The notes under the pieces: generated by a model
The model's database searches: none
What the model was told of the DNA's origin: nothing
Seen by the model: only the letters and a program-made list of their open reading frames with translations
Shown here: piece after piece, positions 1-12,114 of the stretch
Numbering within the stretch: the first letter of the stretch is position 1
How the letters are laid out: each line of letters begins with the position of its first letter
Program-made: the position numbers and the translations under genes
DNA from: Deroplatys truncata
Lineage: Eukaryota > Arthropoda > Insecta > Mantodea > Mantidae
DNA: 64,000 bases
Assembly (NCBI GenBank): GCA_030765065.1
Contig: CM060977.1
Location: forward strand, 156,684,052-156,748,051
Reading direction: 5' to 3'

Positions 1-9
1 AATTTAAAT

Positions 10-360
10 ATGGGAATAAGAGAAATACAAAACTATAATTATATCTTAAGTGATTTGACACTTTCAAAATTTAATGAAAACTGCAATCCAGTACAGTTTA
101 TTGCAGACTTGTCAGGGTACTTTCAAATTAAAAAGATACCGGAAGCATTGAAAATGATAGTTGTTAGAAGGTGTTTGGACCAGAAGACTTTAGATTGGCT
201 ACAAATGGTATCAGGGGGCGAAATTTCATATGAATATTTTAAGAGACTATTCATAAATAGACTTTGGAACGTTACGATACAGTATAGAATACGAGCAATG
301 TTTAACCATGGACAATTTGATCCAGGAGAGGGAATAGCAATGACCGCCAAAAAAAAATAA
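10..360 (+). mobile_element. LTR-retrotransposon gag-like fossil fragment
   Basis: A short reading frame resembling part of a capsid-like gag protein of insect LTR retrotransposons (NPVQFIADLSGYF and FDPGEGIAM fit the usual pattern). No protease or polymerase was recognised beside it. It sits about 0.85 kb before an LTR-like block on the same strand, so the two may be remnants of one internally deleted element. Family not assigned; treated as a fossil. Confidence 0.4.
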
Positions 361-1204
361 AGCAAATCCAGGATAAGTAAAGCTAAACTGCAGAACAAAG
401 TATTGGAATGTAAGAGGGTTAACTACGTATATATGTCATAAGGAAGGATAAATAAATGCAGGACTGAAATAAATGTTTAAAAGGGAAAAAGAACATTTTC
501 TCAGTAACCTGTAGCCACATTTGAAATTAAGTATGTAAGAAGCATAAATTAATGTCACATAAAAGTAAAGGTATGTAGATATATTACAAAGGGTATTGTG
601 AACATTAAGTACAAAACGATATAAAAGGGTGAGGATAATTAAAGCCAAACATTTATGTAGCAAACAGATAATGTAAAATTATGTCTTAGAATTAAGGGAT
701 GTAAATATGATTGTGTAGAGGATGAATATTTTGTTAAATATGTTCAATAATTACAAAATGAACCAGGGTAAAAAACTTGAGTGTATAACTTTTTATGTTA
801 ATAATCTAAGAAAGTATAACCACTTTGTAACAGTGACCTAAATAGTTCAGGGTACAGTATTTGCTGTATGAAAGAAAACTTGTAAGGTCAGATGCAGGTA
901 TATGCACACATTAGACCCGAGTCAGTGAATAGTGGCGAGAAAAAGGCAAGAAGTATAACGTGTGTAAAATGCGTGTGCAGTGTTTCGTGCAAGTGATACA
1001 TACCGTGTGTTACAATATTCTGGAGACTAAAAACCCAATTATAAAATTTCCAAAAAAAAAAGGTTGTAAATATTTATAATTATGTTTCTAGTGGGGCATA
1101 TGAGACAATATTTTTATATCACAACACTGTGAATGCCAGAGTGATTGTAGTATAAATTAATATTATTGTATGTACAGGATTTTAGATGTTTGTTAGCCTT
1201 AAGC
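360..1204. other. AT-rich stretch, no gene recognised
   Basis: AT-rich sequence between the gag-like fragment and the LTR-like block. Short open stretches here have no recognisable motif. It may be decayed internal sequence of the LTR fossil. Confidence 0.3.
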
Positions 1205-1836
1205 ATTGTTATGAAATAAGTTTACACGCCCTCACTGAAACTGACAATAGAAGTGGGTAACAACAAACCGAGGGGGTGAGTTATTTATCACTAAGAAGAG
1301 ACAAACAAATGACGTCAGGGTAGCGTGCCTTTTTTAGAAACGGAAGAAATATCTTCCCTAGAGTATATGTGTTAGTAGCAGTGATTGGCTGACAAAGCAG
1401 ACGCTAAAGTGGGCGCCGATTTGGTAACCAATAGCAGCTCTATTATAATGTTTAGGTAATTCGGGGAGAAGGAGTATATATTCTCGTGCCATAAGCAAGT
1501 ATCGCGCAGTTTTGAAGAATTTCTCACGAGGTGCACGTCGCATAGTTACAAAAATGTGAAGTACGCGAAGTAATTGGTGCACGACACGTAGTTTTGAAGA
1601 ATCATTCACGAGGTGCACGTCGCAAAGTTAGTTACAAAATGTGACGTACGCGAAGTAATTGGTACGCGGCAACTAAAACGACTGCAGTTACATTCGGAAA
1701 TATCAAAGTTTAAGTCAGGCGTGTATAAGTTTAATATGTGAATTATTAATTGAGTGTGACGGCAATAAAAGTGTAGAAACAAATTATTTTATCAGTGTTA
1801 TCTTTTAGCAACAACTCCTTTCCGTTTACACGCCCT
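1205..1836 (+). mobile_element. LTR-like block (solo or 3' LTR fossil)
   Basis: An approximately 0.63-kb block with LTR-like composition: CCAAT-type boxes (attggctg near 1385, ccaatagc near 1428), a TATA-like GTATATATT near 1472, and AATAAAAG near 1765. The 13-mer GTTTACACGCCCT occurs near both ends (1222 and 1821). An internal direct duplication with an 82-bp period lies at 1508-1589 and 1590-1675. No adjacent polymerase was seen. Confidence 0.45.
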
Positions 1837-2096
1837 GCATAGAGACACTTGCTCGACTGGGTTATAATAGCTAGCCGGAGGATAAAGAACCCAAATTACA
1901 AAAAAATAATAAAACAAGAGGCGCTCAAAAAATAAGATAACACGAGCCTTGAGAACTGCGACAAGTATAACATTTATTGTTTTGTATAATTTTATGAGGC
2001 CGAATTTACCACTTAGAGAATTTTTCGCTCATTAATATTAATCTCATTAGGCTTATAGGAATATAAGGCAAAACGAGAGAGATAAAAATATAAAAA

Positions 2097-3060
2097 TCTG
2101 TATTCAGATGACTTTCTCTACTCACTCTCCTACAAACTATTCCTACAACAGCTTATTCTCTTATGTACTTCTTGTTAATGGAGATAATCATATAGAATGG
2201 AAATGGAATGAGAAGCGGTGGGAATGAGGCACTGACCCAGGGAGTACTGACGTTGTCTGCCCGGCGCACCGAGAGGAGGGGATGAGGTGAAGTGAGACTC
2301 GGGCGGCCAGAACCAGGAGTGATGGTACAGCAATGACAGGGTCCCTAAATTTTCCAGATATAAACAAGCCGGTAAACGGACAGGCAGACCGAGGATCCGC
2401 CCCATGTGTTGTCCAACGCCCCAGCCGTGGGCGGTCCTTTATTAAGCAACCAGTCGAAGGCGAGGAACGGAGAAGGCTCACGGAGAGCATCCTTTTCCCC
2501 TGTCACACTGCACCGAAACTCCATCGCTGACACTTCCAACCCCGAAACAGACCAAACGGGGTGAAGGATGGATGAAATGATGGAATGATATAGAGGGACA
2601 GGAAATTCGGAGGATGTAAGGATCCTTCCCAGGATTCGCCTAGCGACCCGGGGAAGCCCCGAAAAAACCCATAGGTCAGGAAGATCGGCCACGGAAGTGG
2701 AACCCATTGACCTCCCAAATGTGGGAGACAGACGCATATGCCTTAGCCATCCTGCTCGGTAATAAACATATACTTAAGCATTTCGTTGTAGGTGTAAGAA
2801 GGATACAGTAGGATAAAGCGACAGTCAATATTTTTATAAAACCGATCGCTATGTGATGGCTTTGAAATTCCATGTTCCTTGCAAGACCACAACAAAAAAC
2901 GAACAACTACTTACCGCTCGAAAAAGTATAAGTATTTGGAAATTCAAAGCAATAACAAAGAATTTTTCGGAAATGGACATACAATTATGTTTGTAATAAA
3001 TTGTGTGCTATACCGAGATGTACAGACCATTAAAAAAGCGTGCCAATGCTTTGGTTTCCT
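2097..3060 (-). repeat. HINE family copy A, split by a SINE
   Basis: The left part (2097-2198) matches the family's TCTGATG...ACTTTCTCTAC end. The right part (2763 to about 3060) matches the central segment (cgttgtaggtgtaag; aaaagtataagtatttgg). The distal end is missing. The SINE at 2199-2762 sits between the parts. Confidence 0.6.
2199..2762 (-). mobile_element. tRNA-headed SINE-like element, copy 1
   Basis: On the minus strand the element opens with a tRNA-like head (A-box-like GATGGCTAAGGC, B-box-like GGGTTCCACTTCC). It runs about 560 bp through a GC-richer body and ends in an (ATTCC)-type tail (revcomp of 2199-2215). A second copy lies at 58805-59327. It interrupts a Helentron-like repeat (2097 to about 3060). 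Flanking ATAATCATATA and AATAAACATATA may be an imperfect target duplication. Open frames inside are incidental. Confidence 0.6.
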
Positions 3061-3429
3061 ATAGTGTTTTTCTTTATTTAATGTTGGCAGAATTCCCTTA
3101 TCAGTTGTCTTCCACACTTATGTGTTTGTACTAATATATTATTGCTTTGAACAAAGTGAGCAGCGAAAGGGGTGGGAAAGAGAAGCATTTTACCTGAGTG
3201 GCTGGAAGGTACTCGCAAGACGCTCGCCAGATATTTCCGTCTCTTACTGGTTTGATGTCAAAAGTCTGGCACTCAAAATTTCATCAATTAACAGTGATGG
3301 ATGTTTTGTTCAGGGGCGAAGGAAGCCGGGTAAGGGAGTAAGAGAAACATTGTGTGGAGTGGTTGGATGAAATTGCTTATAAACAATGTCCTCTTTATTA
3401 TATACGTCATTTGAAAGGAAAACAAGATA

Positions 3430-3575
3430 TAGAAAACAAACCTTAATTATTGTTCTTAATGAGCAAGGTTATAGTGCTGCGAGAGCTGCGGAGCTAAATT
3501 GAGTATCTCTAAGTACAACGTCAAACTGGTGGGAGAAATACAACAACGGGATTACTGGACATACAAACAGGTAGA
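3430..3575 (+). pseudogene. Helix-turn-helix fragment of a Tc1/mariner-type transposase
   Basis: Reading 3449-3575 gives LIIVLNEQGYSAARAAELN, a stop, then VSLSTTSNWWEKYNNGITG. This is the pattern of the N-terminal DNA-binding helix-turn-helix of Tc1-like transposases. No catalytic domain follows, so it is a small relic. The subfamily cannot be told. Confidence 0.5.
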
Positions 3576-3712
3576 GTATTTAATTATAAATGTATAATGC
3601 AGTTCGGATGGCAGCAGAAACATAAAGAACATATCACAATGTGATACAAGGCAAAATTAAAGGATATGTGCAGAAAACGTTTAATAAATACAGTTTTAGG
3701 CTCTTTTGGGGC

Positions 3713-3779
<67 letters not shown>
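3713..3779. repeat. (ATT)n microsatellite
   Basis: About 22 perfect ATT units. They give long poly-isoleucine frames on both strands that are not genes. Confidence 0.95.
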
Positions 3780-4034
3780 TGTAAATCAGCAAGAACAATA
3801 TACGTATTGATTTTGAATAATGAAATATCACAAACAAGCATCATAAGGAAGTGAGTTCTACGAAATAAACTCGTAAAACGAAAAACCATTATAAAAAGTG
3901 AGATAACTCACCATTTTCGCATTACTTGAAAACGGCTGGAAAGTTTCTTTATATTCCTTTTCTTCCAACACTCTGCTAATAAAATTTAAGTTAATACTAA
4001 TTCCGAATTAACTATGGAGAGGTAAATCAGAATA

Positions 4035-4113
4035 AAAAAATTCAACGCCATGCGGGAAGTTCAAACCATCGATCTTCAGCTTCCCGTACTGCTGCTCTGC
4101 CGTCCGAGCTACG
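4035..4113 (-). other. tRNA-like / SINE-head relic
   Basis: The minus strand reads GTAGCTCGGACGGCAGAGC (A-box-like, D-arm GCTC...GAGC) and then GGTTTGAACTTCC (B-box-like). The acceptor stem does not pair well, so this is more likely a SINE head or tRNA pseudogene than a working tRNA. Confidence 0.35.
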
Positions 4114-4496
4114 ATGTCGATATGCCAACACGTCATGAAATTCTCCATGTGACTACATTTTCGTTGTAAAAACGCAAGGCATCCTCAACTTCTCTTGAGA
4201 TAAGATACCCCAATGTCGACTTACGTACCTTTTTATTCTACTTTTACCTTTCTATCCCACAGAAGAGCAACTCATAAAACCGAATTTATTTGTTTTCTCA
4301 ATGAACCCAAAACTGTCTTGGATCCTAGCCTCTGGTGCACATCCATCATCGCGAAAAAAGGGCATGCGAAAGCCGCCAATCAACTTGGGTTGCTAGAAAT
4401 AGGCAAAGGGTGGGGTTGAGTCATCAATGGGGAGGAGTCGCTTTACTAATAACTTACCAACTTAACACACAGCTCATTTTATCGGGACGTCTTTTT

Positions 4497-4901
4497 GCAC
4501 CCCAGTGTACATCTTTGTATAGTAAACTTTTGTCTATCTCTTACGGTTTAGCAGTTATAAAAAACATTCAGAATGAAAACGACTTCAGAGGCTATCACAT
4601 AAACGTCAAGATATGCATTTTATTTCACATGCAAATAGCTTGAACATGTATTTTAATCAAAATGGTTGGAGCCATTTTTGAGAAATTTCTTTAAAATTTT
4701 CATGTCGCATCCTTGGAGTTATGCCGTTCAATGACAGACACATGCTCACACACCCACGGACCTTTTTCTAGAAATGCATTTTTTGTGGGAGGGGGTCTTC
4801 AGGGAGTCTGAAAATGTGTATTTTCGGCGAAATCTCGATATCAAATTTTTGGGTGGAATGCAATACTTCGTTTTCTTACTATAGGTAAGTAGTACAGAAA
4901 G
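4497..4901 (-). repeat. HINE family copy B, truncated
   Basis: Matches the half of the family that carries the CA-rich tract and the terminus written on this strand as attttgggtggaatgcaatac...aggtaagtag. The hairpin end is missing. Confidence 0.65.
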
Positions 4902-5393
4902 CAGAAATATAACTAAAAGAACTTATTAATACACCATAACAGAATGATTGTTTATACAACAAATGATTATGTTACATTTAATTTATTAATTTGATAACAA
5001 AATTGAAATTCTTCCAGAACTTGATGCTAAAGGTTAAAAGTCCTAGAATACTCATAAATGTGCAGGAATCTAAATTTTTACCTGAAGAAACATAAATAAA
5101 TATATTGATCTCATTTCATCCAATTCACTTAAACGCATTTTCACTCCCAAAATATGCAACGATTTCTGCAACTGAAACAACCTCTGAGCCATTTTTAGAG
5201 AAAGTACTATCATACATGAAATCTGGCAAATTACAAACAGCGGTAATAAAATAAAACATACATTTCAATTTTGGATACTGATGCTAAAATGTAAAGCGTG
5301 TCATGTATCATATACCTTCTAGTGTCACATTAATTTTCTGCTAAATGTTCGATTAATAAAGAGAAGGAAATGCAATGTAACAAAAAACCTTAC

Positions 5394-5546
5394 CTCACTC
5401 AAATGACAATCCTTTCCGTAAATAAAGTCCATTGATCTCTTTACGAAGTCAAGCCCTTTCGGCATGTTGACCACCGCTGTTCCAATACTTCGTAGATGCT
5501 CGTAATTAGAAGGGAAATGAAACATGCTGGCATAGGTCAGTAGGTT
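5394..5546 (-). CDS. Acid/neutral lipase, coding exon 5
   Basis: A 153-nt exon between acceptor TTTCTACAG (5547-5555) and donor GAG/GTAAGG (5388-5393), in phase 0 at both ends. It adds 51 residues after FMPFLQ: NLLTYASMFHFPSNYEHL and onward, ending YGKDCHLSE. This region is the variable lid-side segment of acid lipases, so homology is weaker than for the earlier exons. The phases, good splice sites and uninterrupted frame support it. The C-terminal exons (catalytic D and H, usually another 130-150 residues) were not recognised in 1-5393 and are probably outside the window. Confidence 0.7.
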
Positions 5547-6877
5547 CTGTAGAAACAAATATCCAAAAACTACTGTAAAAGTATTTGAAATACGAAACAA
5601 CTGAAATACTTTCAAAAATATTTCAGAACTTTAGATACATTCTATACTATTATCTTTTATCTGACACTTACTAAATACACAGCCCAGCATTTGTACAACT
5701 CGTATAAAATACGTAGGAATCATACGGCTAAAAATTATCTTATATTAAAAAATAGGAGTTTTCTAAAAGATGAATTACGGAATTATCTTTCAGAAAACAA
5801 AGTCATAAATTAATTTATTAACACTTGATATGAGAGAAAGAGAGAGACGGCAAACTTTAGTTTTGTCCTAAGTTGAATTTCATTTGTAAAAATTCCTTCC
5901 TTGAGATAACGTTTAACTTGGTTATCTTTTAATTTTTATAGACCAACTTATTTTGCATTTTTGAAGGACTGCAACATTTTACCTGTGCCAAGGTAGCATA
6001 AACATTAGTCTTAATAAGACTAAGATTTACTATATCTTATTATTGGATTGCAATTAAGATCAAAATTAATATTCTGTTTCTTGAATTCACAACACAGGTA
6101 TTTCTTAACATTTTCCCACCGACTTGGGTGGTGACGTCGTTAAGGCACTGATGCGTGAACCTGAATATCAACAGTGACTATCATTTATGCAGTAATAAGC
6201 TGTGTTAACACTATTAACAAATTTGGAACAGCCTATAGACGATACCTTTGCACCTGAACATAAACAGAAGTATAATTTTTATAAAATGAAACGTTGCTGG
6301 GCGTTTTATCACCTTAGATATACCCACTTAAAACATCGAGTTACTAAGAATACTTTCCATAGAAACTCCCTAAAAGCATAAATTTCATTTTATATTTACA
6401 CAAATTATCATGTGTCTATGGGTCTGAATTGCCTAACATTTCAATAAGAACCCTGGCTGAAAATTAAAATAACATAGGTAGATACAGCATATTGAACTAG
6501 CAAAAATTACAAATATATAAAATTAATGAAATTGAGGTTAAATATTTCAAAATTAGTGCAACAATAAATTAAGGGAAATCAGTTAAATTCATGCCTGCTA
6601 CATATGCTTACTGTGGTATTAACAAATCGAATCAAGAAGATTTCAATGTTTCACTCGGTATATTTTTACTGGACAAATTATATTTTTAGTAGAGTCGATT
6701 AAAACATTTTATAGTATAAAGCAGTCAAAAGAGATCCTCCTAGTTATACTGTGAGAAATACTCAACAGTGATAAAGGGTAACATAAAATAGGGGTGACAA
6801 GTCAAAGCAAGCGTACTTCTATGAACTGCACTATTCATTCTTCGCTGTGTTGAAGTTATTAACAATTAATTTAAAAA
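5547..6877. other. Lipase intron, left part; nothing recognised
   Basis: AT-rich intronic sequence between lipase exon 5 and HINE copy C. I saw no coding, RNA or repeat signature. Confidence 0.4.
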
Positions 6878-7731
6878 TCTGATGTGTTACATTCACATGA
6901 CTTTCTCTACCTCTATCGCCTTTAAGTGTCTATACAAACTATTCTTACTGAAGTTTATTTTTCTATCTACTTCATTTTAATCCAAATAAACGTTTGCATA
7001 AATAATTACATTACTCTTACGTTATAGACACAATGGGAACAGCGACTGTCAAATGTTTAACAACTGGACGCTGTATTCTGGCTTTAAAATTCCGTACCGT
7101 TTCCATGCAATTGCGAGAAACAACTGAATGTTGACAGGACTTTAAAAGAATGGCCAAGTAAGGCACAACTCTAACCATGCCACATGTGCTTATGCCACAA
7201 AAAACGTTATTTTAAATAAATTTTAAAATGATCTTATTTCTTGTGTAGTAGACTTTCGTCTATCACTTAACGTTTACCAGTTATACAAGATTTTACAAAA
7301 TTCCTATGGAATGGAGAGAACTTGAAAAGCTATTTCTAGAAAGTTCAAGATATACATTTTTTCATGTAAATATAATTAATATGCGGAATTTTATTAAAGC
7401 CATTTTTTTAGAAAATCTAAGATTTCCAAAATCTTCCATCTAAAGGGAATTTGAGGTGGAGATATTTTCTTAAAATATTCGTGCCTTTAGAAGGTACTAA
7501 ACCTAAATGCTAAGTTTGGTTTTTATCAGACGCATAGTTTTCTCGGGATATACTGTCCACAGTCATACACACACACACATACACACACACACACCACGGA
7601 CAGTTTTCGAAAAATGGTTTACTGGATTCAGGTGCCCTCAAAAAATATATTTCCGGTAAAATCTAGGTATCATTTTTTGGGTGAAATGCAATAGCTTCTC
7701 TACCTACTAGGTACGTGATAGAGAAACTAGA
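6878..7731 (-). repeat. HINE family copy C, full length but diverged
   Basis: Both ends are present: TCTGATGTGTTACATTCACATG at 6878 and a terminus resembling ACGTAGTAGAGAAAGT at about 7718-7731. A CA microsatellite lies at about 7567-7594. Clearly more diverged than the copies in 35-52 kb. Confidence 0.8.
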
Positions 7732-8141
7732 AATGTGATAAGTAACAATCACGCGATTATCTATATTCATTTTCAGTTCATAGCGACTCTATAAAAATGT
7801 TGAAAAGTTGAATCAGACTTAAATTCAATACCGCGGAATAAAAATGGAGTACTAGATGAGTAATATATTAAGACATAATGCGATTAGCAGCATTTGAAGC
7901 CAATATTAACCCATTGATCGATGCAATAAACACACACTGATACAGAATTGCTATTACGCACTTTTAGTGGTTGTACAGCGACTTAATAGATCAAATTTTT
8001 GAACAGATGCCCGGAAACGCACCGTACTACACAGCTGACAAGATCACATAATCTTAAAACTCACTCTTCTAGGTAGACAACTCACATTGGCGGATGATGA
8101 CGTCTTCAGTCACCTGATGTCACATATGCTGCTCTTTTACA

Positions 8142-10135
8142 AGCCAGTGTGCTTGGAACTTCACGTAACTTGTTATTCAGACGTTTCCTAATAGTCCTCT
8201 GTTTACATTATGTTGTGTTTCGACCTTCACATCACTTGCCACTCAGTCTTGCTGCAGAAATTCCTCTGTTTACAATCTGTTGTGTTTCGACATTCATGTC
8301 AATTGCTAGTCCGTCGTTGCTGCAGAGAAGCCTATGTTTAAAACTCGGTGTGTTTCGACCTTCATGTCAATTCATACTCAGTCATTGCTGCAGAGACCCC
8401 CCTGTTTACAATCTGGTGTGCTTCGACCTTCATGTCAATTCATACTCAGTCATTGCTGCAGAAACCCCCCTGTTTACAATCTGGTGTGCTTCGACCTTCA
8501 TATCAATTCATACTCAGTCATTGCTGCAGAAACTCCTCTGTTTAAAATCTGGTGTGCTTCGACCTTCATGTCAATTCATACTCAGTCTTTGCTGCAGAAA
8601 CTCCTCTGTTTAAAATCTGGTGTGCTTCGACCTTCATGTCAATTCATACTCAGTCATTGCTGCAGAAACTCCTCTGTTTAAAATCTGGTGTGCTTCGACC
8701 TTCATGTCAATTCATACTCAGTCATTGCTGCAGAAACTCCTCTGTTTAAAATCTGGTGTGCTTCGATCTTCATATCAATTCATACTCAGTCATTGCTGCA
8801 GAAACTCCTCTGTTTAAAATCTGGTGTGCTTCGACCTTCATGTCAATTCATACTCAGTCATTGCTGCAGAGACCCCCCTGTTTACAATCTGGTGTGCTTC
8901 GACCTTCATGTCAATTCATACTCAGTCATTGCTGCAGAGACCCCCCTGTTTACAATCTGGTGTGCTTCGACCTTCATGTCAATTCATACTCAGTCATTGC
9001 TGCAGAAACTTCTCTGTTTAAAATCCGGTGTGCTTCGACCTTCATGTCAATTCATACTCAGTCATTGCTGCAGAAACTCCTCTGTTTAAAATCTGGTGTG
9101 CTTCTACCTTCATGTCAATTCATACTTAGTCATTGCTGCAGAAACTCCTCTGTTTAAAATCCGGTGTGTTCCGACCTTCACGTCTTTGCTATTGTGTAAT
9201 TGCAGGAGGGATTTCTCTGTTTAAAATTCAGTGTGTTTCGACATTCATGTCAATTGCTGGTCCGTCGTTGCTGCAGAGAAGCCTATGTTTAAAACTCGGT
9301 GTGTTTCGACCTTCATGTCAATTCATACTCAGTCATTGCTGCAGAAACTCCTCTGTTTAAAATCTGGTGTGCTTCGACCTTCATGTCAATTCATACTCAG
9401 TCATTGCTGCAGAAACACCTCTGTTTACAAGCTGTGTGCTTCGACCTTCATGTCAATTCATACTCAGTCATTGCTGCAGAAACTCCTCTGTTTACAAGCT
9501 GTGTGCTTTGACCTTCAGGTCACTTGCTACTCAGTCATTGCTGCAGAACACTCCTGTGTTTACAATCCTGGATGATTCTGCATTTGCATCACATGCTATT
9601 CAGTTCTTTGTTCACAATCTGGTGAGCTTCGGCTTCACATCATTGCTACTAAGTCGCTGCTGCAGAGATTCCTCTGTTTACAAACCGGGGTACTTCTGCC
9701 TTCACGTCATTTGCAATTGTGTCGTTGCTGCAGAAATTCCTCTGTTTACAATGTGGTGCTTCAACCTTCACGTTACTTGCCGTTCAGCTGTTCCTTTAGA
9801 GACACTTCTATTTATAATCTGGGCTGATTCCGCCTTCATTCACTTCACTTGCTACTCAGTCTTTGCTGCAGGGATTGTTCTGTTTTCAATCAGGCGTACT
9901 TCCACCTTAACTTCACTAGCTATTCAGTCATTGTTGCAACAGTCCTCTGTTTACAAGGTGGTCTGCTTCGATCTTCACGTCACTTACTATTCAGTCGTTG
10001 CCATAGACAATCCTCGGTTTACAATGTGGTTTGCTTCGATCTTCACGTCAGTTGCTATTTAGTCGTCGCCATAGACAATCCGCGGTTTACAATCTGGTGT
10101 GCTTCGAACTTCATGTAGTTGTCATTCAGTCGTTG
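8142..10135. repeat. 68-bp tandem minisatellite, about 29 units
   Basis: Head-to-tail array with a 68-bp period. The core unit reads GTGCTTCGACCTTCATGTCA...GTCATTGCTGCAGAAACTCC...CTGTTTAAAAT. Central units (8340-9170, 9300-9480) are almost identical, and units toward both edges are progressively diverged. Two variants alternate: gaaactcctctgtttaaaat and gagacccccctgtttacaat. A distinctive unit at 8288 recurs at 9239, 951 bp away (14 units minus 1 bp). Because 68 is not a multiple of 3, overlapping frames of about 65-130 codons appear in register shifts of 68; they are not genes. The array ends exactly where the transposase relic begins. Confidence 0.95.
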
Positions 10136-10148
10136 CGGAAGACAGTGT

Positions 10149-11060
10149 GTATGGTTGAATACACGTTCGCCGATAACACCGATATTGTTCATTTACGAAA
10201 AAATTTACGTAGTGGTAGAGCAGTGCAATGTCTGTATGCAGAGCGTTTCCCACATCTGTCACTATATCACACACCAATTTTTCCGATTAGAGCTATAGCT
10301 GCAGAAAACATATAGAGTTAACGGATGCTGCAAGGATATGTCTCATTCTCAGATTAAAGAAGAGGTCCTGTGAGGAACGGAAGAGAACCCATCGATTATA
10401 CTCGTACCACTGCAAGTATCATGAATGTGTTTCAGAGCAGCGTCTGTTGTATCCTTGATAACCTGTAGATTCACACGTACCACCCCTGAAGGTGACAATG
10501 GATCCGGCAGATCCTGTATCACCTGTCAGTTATTGTGCGTGGTTTCTACAGTGTTGTTTGGGATTTCCTGAGTTTCCTCGACTTGTTGTTTTTACGGATG
10601 AGGTGTACTTCACCAGAGGAAGTATTTCAGCAACTATTTGGAATTTGTGTCAGGGCTTATATTATCGATGATCGCTTGATTGGTCATTCTTGATCGTCTA
10701 CACATCCAAGGTATGTAGGCTACCTGCAAGGAGTATTAACACAGTTGTTAGACTATATATCGGTACACGTACATCAGCACATGTTGTTCAAACATGCACC
10801 AGCACACCTTTTCCATGGCATTCGACAACACAGCCTTGCTTATAATACTGCCGCAGAAGGAAGAATACCTGTTCTGGCTGCAGTAGAAGAGATTCAGCAC
10901 ACACAAAGTATTTTGTGAGCATGGGTACGAGAGTATCCTTCGGAGGCACACTTTTTGCAAGTAACATGAGTTCGCCACGTTGAGCAGCTCTTGGATGAAA
11001 CAGGTAAAGCATGAGATTTAAACACTGATGTTTTACCTTGTCATCTGTGCATTATGGACA
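10149..11060 (+). pseudogene. Decayed Tc1/mariner-superfamily transposase (DUF4817-type)
   Basis: The first ATG gives VEYTFADNTDIVHL, then GRAVQCLYAERFPHLS. This fits the helix-turn-helix seen in insect transposase-like proteins (YTxxExxDM...RLYxERFP). Downstream in shifted frames come FTDEVYFTRG (relatives: FTDEAxFTRDG), then DRLIGHS, then MLFKHAPAHL (relatives: HDGAPAHF). Motif order and spacing fit one gene with many indels and stops, so it is dead. Immediately upstream is the 68-bp array, which may derive from this element's flank. Confidence 0.6.
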
Positions 11061-11870
11061 CACACGTTTCCGCAAATGGGTCCACTATCAAAAATTTATT
11101 TACTAAGTCGCCTCTGCAATCCATAGAAGTGTGTAATAGGAATCCTTAATCACGTTGTATATCGTACTATTGGAGATACAGAGATAACCATTGACGCATA
11201 ATTTTTTCTGATTGCTCTTCATATACTTTCAAGTGCACTACATGCTCTTCCTTATAACAAAAATTACATTTAACCAGGTCAAGATCGAACAAAAATGCCA
11301 TCTCTGAGAGTACAAGATATAAAGTAACAGTGAAACGAAAGAAAAGAAATTGTAACGAAATAAAATATCAAGTTTAAAGCCACAGCAGACTTGGTTTTAA
11401 CAGTTCCAAACGTAATCTATAGGAGCATCACATTATAGCCACATATGGTGGTAGACTTCATAAGTACAGGCATGGAATCAGTGAAATACTGCCTCTTATC
11501 AGATGGTGAATATTAAAACAACGGTTGATTAAGTCTTTGATGGCACTATAGTCTGCTGAACTTCATTTCATAACACACCTTATTATAAGGGGAGAAGGAG
11601 ACATAAATGGTTTTTGGACTCAGTAATCTGTCTTTATCAATCCCGTAAAGCAACAATTGAACACTGGTGTTATCAGACGGTTATTGTTACTATATTTATA
11701 AATATTCAACATTCTTCAGCAGAAAAAGTATGAAGCTGTGTAGAAGCAATTCAAAAGTAAAAATTCATTATTTCACGCAGCCATTTTCTGCTTCTTAGCG
11801 TTGTAAAAGTAACATTCATAGTGACTTACGTATATAATTTTTATGGGCCGATACACGAAATTATCCGTAC
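11060..11870. other. Lipase intron; nothing recognised
   Basis: AT-rich sequence between the transposase relic and lipase exon 4, with no motif I could assign. Confidence 0.4.
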
Positions 11871-12114
11871 CTGCAGAAATGGCATAAATTCTCGTACGGC
11901 GATCAAAATGGGATCAGGATTGGTGATGAAAACCACGGGACTCAACAGTATGGCCATGCTGATCTTCTTAATGTATCCAGGAAGTTCTGCTAGTGTCATC
12001 ATGATTAAAGTAGTACCCACTGAATGACCAATGTAGTTTAGAGACTTCTGTCCGGTCTCAGTCAGCACCTCGTCCACTATGGCAGGTATGTCGTATTTGG
12101 ATACTTCATCAAGG
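11871..12114 (-). CDS. Acid/neutral lipase, coding exon 4 (catalytic Ser)
   Basis: A 244-nt exon beginning LDEVSKYDIPAIVDEVL after a TTACAG acceptor. It contains the nucleophile elbow YIGHSVGTT, i.e. GHSxG with the catalytic serine, as in the lysosomal acid/gastric lipase family. The following residues (MMTLAELPGYIKKISMAILLSPVVF) fit the helix and strand after the elbow, where relatives read LAPVAY. Donor CAG/GTACGG at 11869-11870, phase 0. The frame is open and the core motif is intact, so this looks like a functional gene rather than a pseudogene. Confidence 0.88.

Noticed and set aside
3584-3889. Poly-isoleucine frames on both strands
   Set aside because: Translation of the (ATT)n microsatellite.
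8149-10062. Series of overlapping frames with repeated CFDLHVNSYSVIAAE-like peptides
   Set aside because: They are register-shifted translations of a 68-bp tandem repeat. The unit is not a multiple of three, so no frame is conserved.
8142-10135. CRISPR-like regular array
   Set aside because: Units are contiguous 68-mers with no unique spacers, in a eukaryotic intron.
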